From: Mactra quadrangularis
Lineage: Eukaryota; Mollusca; Bivalvia; Venerida; Mactridae
Length of the DNA stretch: 64,000 nucleotides
Reading direction: 5' to 3'
NCBI GenBank assembly: GCA_025267735.1
Contig: CM046297.1
Location: 20,176,011-20,240,010 of the forward strand
Of this stretch, positions 59,201 through 64,000 are shown one piece after another. The notes beneath the pieces were generated by a model. The model worked only from the letters and a program-made list of their open reading frames with translations, searched no databases and was not told the DNA's origin. The position numbers and the translations under genes are program-made. Within the stretch, counting starts at the first letter, position 1, and every line of letters begins with the position of its first letter.

Positions 59201-62200
59201 CTTGGAGTACTCTGAATACCCCTGCCTTTTAGGAGGTGTAAGCGGAGTATGACATAATTAAGATGGTGGAAAAAAGAACCATGTTTGAAAGGGAGTATTG
59301 GAAATGTTGATTTTTTATCATAGAAGTGTTTGTAAAACATTTTTGTGTCAGATAGTCATCAGACTCTCCTGATAAACTGCTGTCATCTAACAAAAACATT
59401 CCTATGGCTTTTCCCACATTTTGTTCTGCTACTGCATTGGGACATTTGATTTGTCGGTGCTCCAGGTGTACACCTCAGTACTCTGAGTAGACTGAATCAG
59501 GTACTCCCCAGCTGTCTGATAATTTTCATTTTAACTCGATTTATGTCATTACAAGTTGTCCAAATGAGGTTTACCTAACTATGTAGTCCAGTATTTAATT
59601 TTGCTGACTTCATATTACTGTAACATCACACTTTAAGAGGGTTGTAGATATAAGATCAGCTACAAGTTGTTGTTTTCGGAGTCACGTTGGTGAAGATGTT
59701 AACATTATTTACTCATCTGTCTAATGAAATGTCATGGCTTTAAGCCTAGCTACCATCTTTGATACTTTATAAGCAATAATAAACAATGTTCAAATCTTTG
59801 TCAACCAATATATAGTTTAGTTCATACAAAATTATTTATGCTTGGTTGTGAAACAAGTTCTTTCATCATACATTAATCACCTTTGGGTCCACTTTCTGGT
59901 CCCCAAGTACTGACCTAGTAGGATAAAGTTCCTTGCACAAGAAAATATCAAGGTAGGTTTTGGATGGGATCCAAACCAATACTGAGCTGACTAGCTTGGT
60001 CATGCTCTCTCATCTATCATTGATTCGAAATTATGAAATTTCATCCATTTTGCTTACTTTAAATTTTATTGCATTCAGGCAGAGGAGAAAAATACCAAGA
60101 TGCAAGAATTAAATAAATTTGTACATTATTACACTAGATATAAAAACCATGAAAATAGTTTTAAGGTATGTGATGTTAGCTTTTTATTGTTTTCTGATGG
60201 TAGACTTAACTTTGAGATGACTAAATTTTTATACAAACATGGTGTAAAAATTAAATACCAAGAATGAGGTTTTTTAGTCTGCAAAACATGAGTGGGTTAC
60301 TTATCGAAGCATTTTTTTTTAGGTTTTCATTGCTTGAAAATATTCTATGTCTTCGATTTACTTATTGGGATGTACAAACCTGTCTTTACAACAAACTGTC
60401 ATCGGCTGAGGACATTCGGTCAAGCAATGTGGTTTTTTAACTGGACCATAGGAATGTGATTTGTTAAAATATGCTGTTCATTTTAATGATTTATCATAAG
60501 TTTTTTTTTGTGAAATAGTGCACAGATTCCTAAGTTATTTCATAAAAAAAGTTCTTGTTCATAAAACGTATGGTTAGATATTTCTACTTGTTTGCTCTTA
60601 TCAGTATATGTTATATTTTTACAATGATATTTATATTCTACAGTTAGAAGAACCATTGTTAAGGACTGCTAAGGAAAAAATGCTCAAATTAGCTGAAGCC
60701 ATCACAGATATAGGTTGGTATCCTGGTTCATATATTTTAAAATATTTTAAAACTTGGTTGAGTTATTTAATTATGTCATGTAATCTCTCTTTACAAGAGT
60801 TGATGGGAGTTGGAGCTTAGTTATCATCAAAGGTCGTTATATGATGTACATATGGTACAAACAAAGTTTCCCTGCTGGAAAAAAACCATTCATTCAAGTT
60901 CCCAATAAAATCTATTGACTAAGTGTTATCATATCGGTGGTCATTTGGCTGTGGTAGCTAGCTCAATTACAATTCAAGGATCTGATATCAGGTATAAAAA
61001 TTGGCATTAATATTATGGCGAATTAGAAGTTGATAATTTGTGTAAAATAAAAAAGTCAGTGTTTTGCCAAGGATGCCACCAAACTCCTCACAGTGCTTAC
61101 ATCACACTTACATGTGGTGGCAGTGGTTATTGATTTAATAAAGGGAAATAACCGCTGCGGGGAGTTTGGGATGCCACCTGTGACATAATGTTAGTGCTCA
61201 AAGTGGCATATCGACATCGACAGGGATATTGGATTAAACTAGAGATTTTGTCATTATCCAATATTGTGTTTGATATTTTGATAGTCTCTTCAGTAAGAAT
61301 GAATTTTTGAAAACACATTTTTTAAATATTGATTGCACCGGAAGCAAAATCATCCATTTCCTTTGAGCCTGATATGTTTTGAATGTCCCCAATGATTTGA
61401 GCTATTGGGCCAGAGAATCACACATTTTAAAATCATCGGCAAGACACTAAAACTAATGGTTTAAGAGATATTTTTATCTGTATTTTGTTCAGCTACTGCC
61501 AAAGATGAGACAAAGTTTGTAGAAGAAGCAATACACAAACTATTGAAAGCTAGAAGAGTATTAAAATATTCTTATGTTTATGGATATTATCTGGATGGTC
61601 CACCATATCGTAAAATTGTGTTTGAATTTATGCAGGTAAGAAAATATTACTTAGGTATAAATTGGTAATTTAGAGCATTTTCCAACAAAGAAATTTTACT
61701 GGTATATAGCAGATGTATAATACTGCACTTGTACTCCCTTGCCTTCAAGCTAGCTTTTATGGCAACGTGGTAGAGTGTCTGCTTACGACTCGAGAGGTTG
61801 TGGGTTGTGAATCTCAGTTCAGACCTTAGATTTTTATCAGGTTACAGGTATTTTTTATTCGATAATCTTTTTTAATCCAAAGTGAAATCCTATGACAGTG
61901 GTCTATACCATATATGTTTAGGGAAATTGTTCTTTAACAGTTTGTATTATTTTGGCTGCTGAAAAAATTTGATGAAATACAAGTGAAGCATGTTGATTGT
62001 TTTACCCTGATATATTTTAAAGCAGTATTAACTTCTATGATTCTATAAGTATAGAAAGTTTTATCGCTCAGTTAAGTCTGTCGTTATAACAAAACCAAAA
62101 ATAACAATTTAATATCCTGTATGCATGAACAAATATTTATGTATAAAAGATAAAAAAAATTTATATGGACTGAAATTTGTTTTGACTCCAAATTTTATCA

Positions 62201-63646
62201 TGCAATTATCAAATTTTATTAAATTTCATTTGCAGAACTTTGGTTGCCCAAATTAATGTTGGTTGCCTGAACTAAAAAGAGGTTGACCTTGGCAGATGGA
62301 CACCCTTTGATTTTGTAGACTGTGTTTCAGCATGTTCAATCACAAGAAAATTCGAATTTTTGCACGCATAAAAAGTCATGCTAATTTTCAAACCTTTGTA
62401 ACTTTCAGACTGAGCTTGAGGAATGTACTGAGATCTTGTCACAAATGGTAAATCGTCTATATTTACGTACACCACGTAAGAAGATTATCGACCAATCACA
62501 GATATGTCATCGTAAAAGATTAGAATTTCTTACAGCTATATCTAAAGGTCTTGTACCGCCAGAGACTCCACCTGGTCTTAGAAAGAAACGAAGGAAATAT
62601 AGCATGGACGCAGAAGATGTAAGAATAGACTATTTCCGGAATTCAAATATTTGGGGTTTTCCCTTGGGTACAAACAAACTTTCACCGTTACATAGAAAAC
62701 ACGTGTACAATGAACAATAGGATTTAATCCATAGTTCATGCTATTTAGCAATAATGTGTAGAAAACTTTGTTTAAACCTGCAGTGCACAGACAGAAAAAC
62801 CCATAAATTTGAATTCCGGATTAGGTCTATTATACTTTTTATTAAGTTAGTTTTAAGTGTAAAATTGTAGAATCATTGAAACAAAGAAGTGTCAGTTGAT
62901 TGACAGAACTACTTTTATCGCCTAGAAATAAACAGCGTAGTAAAACAGAGATACATGTATCACTCCGCAGGTTAAACTGGTCTGGCATTTGAATCGTCGA
63001 TAGTTTTCGACTTGTGGTATAACTTAATCCTTTTGGCGAAATCGCCAAAAGTCTCTAAAATCAAAGTCTTTCCAAGGATGAAGAGTGAAAAGACAAATTG
63101 CCTCAACATGACTTAGAATTTGTGAGAGAAAAATACATAGCATCATATATTACATTACTGACATTTTCTAACATCCTGTGCATCAATCAATACTCGTACT
63201 AATTTATTTTTGCTCAATGGTGAAACAAGTTCTTACAACTTAGATTTATCACTTTTGAGTCCGCTTCCTGTTCCCCCAGTACTGAGCTGGTAGGATAAAG
63301 TTTCTTCCTTAAAGAAAAAAACGGGGCGGGTTTTGGATGGGATTCGAACCAACTTGGAGCTGGCTATCTAATGATTATTTAACCAGTCCAGCGTCGTAAC
63401 CACTCGGCCACGTTCGCTCCAAAATCAATACTTTATATATAACTTATATATTTAAACAGGAAGATCTACGTAAAGCTATACTTGCATCTATAGAAGACTT
63501 TGATCCTGAGAATCCTTGGATAGTTAATGCTGCTGGTAGACATACTAATGTAGCAGCTTTATTAGATTGGCCCAGTGATGATAGTGATGATGATGATGAC
63601 GATGATGATGATATCAACTCTCATGTGCCTTCAAATATAAACACAG
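50243..63646 (+). CDS. ANKIB1: ANKIB1, ankyrin-repeat RBR E3 ubiquitin ligase (3' end beyond window)
   Basis: Coding exons: 50243-50430, 51574-51781, 52672-52854, 53289-53460, 54080-54243, 55073-55158, 56129-56273, 56669-56850, 57342-57430, 58134-58264, 58949-59083, 60079-60165, 60644-60713, 61493-61635, 62409-62618, 63460-63646. All have GT-AG borders and matching phases, giving 793 full codons. Order: MGSSSS N-myristoylation-type start; ankyrin repeats ([26 protein letters not shown]) to about residue 175; UBA-like stretch [15 protein letters not shown] near 240-280; RING1 from C306; IBR (C394, C399, then [16 protein letters not shown]); RING2 with C496, C499 and the probable catalytic C509 in EGCNHMKC; Ariadne-type helical region after 530; acidic aspartate run near 775. 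RBR ligases take ubiquitin from an E2 onto the RING2 cysteine. Human ANKIB1 is about 1,090 aa, so roughly 300 C-terminal residues lie beyond the window. Confidence 0.96.
50522..51180. other. ANKIB1 intron segment of unusual composition, origin unknown
   Basis: It is noticeably richer in GC than neighbouring introns (GGGAGGGCACCGTATGGGTG and following). A minus-strand frame of 140 codons (50618-51040) has no motif I recognise. Two copies of a 36-bp unit, starting GTGGGCCCTGGATTGAG, stand at 50909 and 50945. It may be a transposon fragment. Confidence 0.4.
51782..52671 (+). other. ANKIB1 intron with a family 3 SINE
   Basis: Nothing coding is seen. The SINE lies at 52185-52420. Confidence 0.6.
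52185..52420 (+). mobile_element. SINE family 3, 5'-truncated
   Basis: It begins within the tRNA-like head at the B box (ACGGGTTCGAAACCCACC). It then runs through TTTCCTCCATTATTAAGG and GGTTAGGTGCGCTGGACA to GTTGACACAGCGTTAAACCC. Confidence 0.8.
52819..52935 (+). repeat. 52-bp tandem duplication across the ANKIB1 exon 4 donor
   Basis: The unit 52819-52870 holds the last 36 coding bases, the donor GTAAGT at 52855 and 10 more intronic bases. It is repeated exactly at 52871-52922, with a second donor at 52907, and a partial third start follows. Confidence 0.92.
52968..53275 (+). mobile_element. SINE family 3, interrupted
   Basis: GAAGTTTCAAGCCTTGTGG to GTAGGTAATG resumes after about 140 bases at TTACTGGTCATAGACAGGG and goes to GAGTTAAACCCAG. 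AGGTAATG and AGGTAAGG flank the interruption, a likely 8-bp target duplication of a nested insertion. Confidence 0.65.
54342..55033 (+). mobile_element. SINE family 2 split by a nested insertion
   Basis: The head GCAAGGCTAGCTCAGTTCC and first body part run to 54496. The second body part resumes at 54894 with CTAGTATGCCCCTAGTAACT and ends GTGTTAAACCCAACC. Confidence 0.75.
54497..54893. mobile_element. 397-bp insertion inside a SINE, 9-bp target duplication
   Basis: GATGTCTAG stands directly on both sides (54488-54496, 54894-54902). The insert carries GGTCACGTTCAGGTGACC and CCTGTATGACAATACAATACAGG-type hairpins but no convincing terminal inverted repeats. Confidence 0.72.
55159..55903 (+). other. 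ANKIB1 intron before exon 8, no gene seen
   Basis: AT-rich. Frames on both strands (55052-55450) cover part of exon 7 and intron and are not supported as genes. Confidence 0.5.
55904..56128 (+). repeat. three tandem 75-bp partial copies of ANKIB1 exon 8, each with its own 3' splice site
   Basis: Copies are 55904-55978, 55979-56053 and 56054-56128, immediately upstream of the full exon at 56129. Each starts like exon 8 (ATATTTAAATGTTAAG), lacks the 15 bases coding for PGYDC, and ends in TTTATTTCAG, the next acceptor. All 225 bases are open in the exon 8 frame. Confidence 0.95.
56300..56385 (+). repeat. tRNA-like SINE head fragment
   Basis: GCTGTGGTCTAGTGCTAGTA and GAGGTTCGGGTTTCAGCCCC resemble A and B boxes. 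No SINE body follows. Confidence 0.45.
56934..57060 (+). mobile_element. hAT-like GGGCTCGAATTTAA element, partial
   Basis: It starts AGGGCTCGAATTTAAC and continues with GGGACTTGCAAATAC and TTTATTTCAACTTGCAAAATG, as in 32076. The other end is missing. Confidence 0.65.
57555..57875 (-). mobile_element. tRNA-derived SINE, family 4
   Basis: On the minus strand CAGTAGTCCAGTGGTAGGAT (A box) and CCGGGTTTCAAACCCCACC (B box) are followed by the family 4 body. It is near full-length and shares its distal end with 31567. Confidence 0.72.
58540..58625 (+). mobile_element. SINE family 2 fragment
   Basis: ACTGATCATGGAAG, CTAGTAACTGGTTAGCAGC and TTTAGCCTTTC are the 3' part of the family 2 body. Confidence 0.5.
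58690..58792. mobile_element. Tigger-like MITE (CAATAAAAACT ends)
   Basis: The ends CAATAAAAACTCTAAA and TTTAAAGTTTTTACTG are inverted and flanked by TA on both sides. The interior has repeated CTCTGAAAACCAGA and its complement. It lies in an ANKIB1 intron. Confidence 0.65.
59084..60078 (+). other. ANKIB1 intron with a family 1 SINE fragment
   Basis: No gene seen. A minus-strand family 1 SINE is at about 59885-60030 (GTCCACTTTCTGGTCCC, GTTTTGGATGGGATCCAAACC). Confidence 0.55.
60714..61492 (+). other. ANKIB1 intron, no gene seen
   Basis: A short stretch near 60855 (GGTACAAACAAAGTTTCCCT) resembles part of the 200-bp MITE but is not a full copy. Nothing else supported. Confidence 0.45.
61745..61840 (+). 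repeat. tRNA-like SINE head
   Basis: ATGGCAACGTGGTAGAGTGT and GAGAGGTTGTGGGTTGTGAA resemble a tRNA half with a weak B box. Confidence 0.4.
62628..62827. mobile_element. 200-bp MITE with GAC...GTC ends, copy 2
   Basis: The ends GACTATTTCCGGAATTCAAA and AATTTGAATTCCGGATTAGG plus TC, with TA flanks, match the copy at 31367 in reverse. It begins nine bases after the last base of ANKIB1 exon 62409-62618. Confidence 0.78.
63236..63420 (-). mobile_element. SINE family 1
   Basis: On the minus strand GAACGTGGCCGAGTGGTTACG (A box region) and GTTGGTTCGAATCCCATCC (B box) precede the family 1 body. It ends about 40 bases before the next ANKIB1 exon. Confidence 0.72.
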
Positions 63647-63721
63647 GTAGTGTTAACCAGAGCTCTAATTTAAGCTTGCATACTCCAAAACTGCGAGTGG
63701 ATTTTAAAAATTGCAAGCCCT

Positions 63722-63860
63722 GTGTCAACATTTTAATTTTTTATACTGGGTTTAATGCTGTGACAACACTATTTAAGTTATTTATTCAAGAGCACCTGAC
63801 ATAGATTTCCTGGACCCTTGTCTATGACCAGTACTTTCCTACCCTTGCAATGAGACCAGC
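63722..63860 (-). mobile_element. SINE family 3, 3' part
   Basis: On the minus strand GTCATAGACAAGGGTCCAGG and GTTGTCACAGCATTAAACCC match the 3' half of the 30812 copy. It lies in the intron after the last visible ANKIB1 exon. A fragment of the GGGCTCGAATTTAA element precedes it at 63657-63720. Confidence 0.6.
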
Positions 63861-64000
63861 AACTTCTCATACCTTATTAATGAAGGAAAATTAAGGTAAT
63901 TGTCTAATTTTAGTGGATGATTTTTCTGTGTTTTGTTAGAGACATTGTGCAGAATTTTAACATTACACCATTTCTCCTCTAAGTAAATTCATTTTAAGCC

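Noticed and set aside
31134..63646. KRIT1 as the divergent neighbour of ANKIB1, as in vertebrates
   Set aside because: The minus-strand exons show no KRIT1 ankyrin or FERM sequence.

Overview
This is a eukaryotic nuclear window. It is AT-rich, with multi-exon genes split by GT-AG introns, a large tandem satellite, and many tRNA-derived SINEs, MITE-like DNA elements and one truncated non-LTR retrotransposon. The gene content (FKBP14 and ANKIB1 orthologues), TTAGGG-type telomere repeats and the style of repeats suggest a lophotrochozoan, most likely a mollusc. The taxonomic placement is inference.

Layout. (1) 1-9870: a satellite array with a 379-bp unit, organised into a four-unit (1516-bp) higher-order repeat; it runs off the left edge and decays at its right edge. 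(2) 9.9-14.4 kb: intergenic DNA with foldback, pogo-like and hAT-like elements. (3) 14591-22095 (+): a complete four-exon FKBP14-like gene for an ER peptidyl-prolyl isomerase with signal peptide, FKBP domain, two EF-hands and a C-terminal HDEL. (4) 22.3-31.1 kb: intergenic DNA dense in repeats. (5) 31134-40477 (-): a gene I do not recognise. It has one non-coding exon, a 6.4-kb intron and three coding exons joined in frame over 106 codons; its 3' end was not found. (6) 40.5-50.2 kb: repeats, including a 5'-truncated, frameshifted non-LTR reverse transcriptase inside a larger inverted repeat, two foldback elements with target-site duplications and visible empty sites, and a 4.17-kb element flanked by TTTGA. 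(7) 50207-63646 (+): ANKIB1, an ankyrin-repeat RBR E3 ubiquitin ligase. Sixteen coding exons (794 codons, the last one split) are present and the gene continues past the right edge.

The genes do not form a pathway. FKBP14 acts in ER protein folding and ANKIB1 in ubiquitin transfer. The unrecognised gene and ANKIB1 point away from each other.

The observations most worth following are: three in-frame 75-bp partial copies of ANKIB1 exon 8, each with its own 3' splice site; a duplicated 5' splice site at ANKIB1 exon 4; a short interstitial telomere tract between two 114-bp direct repeats; the foldback family with 9-10 bp target duplications; and the satellite's higher-order structure. I found no sign of a wholly new system. 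The novelty is in repeat biology and in how repeats meet the ANKIB1 exons.
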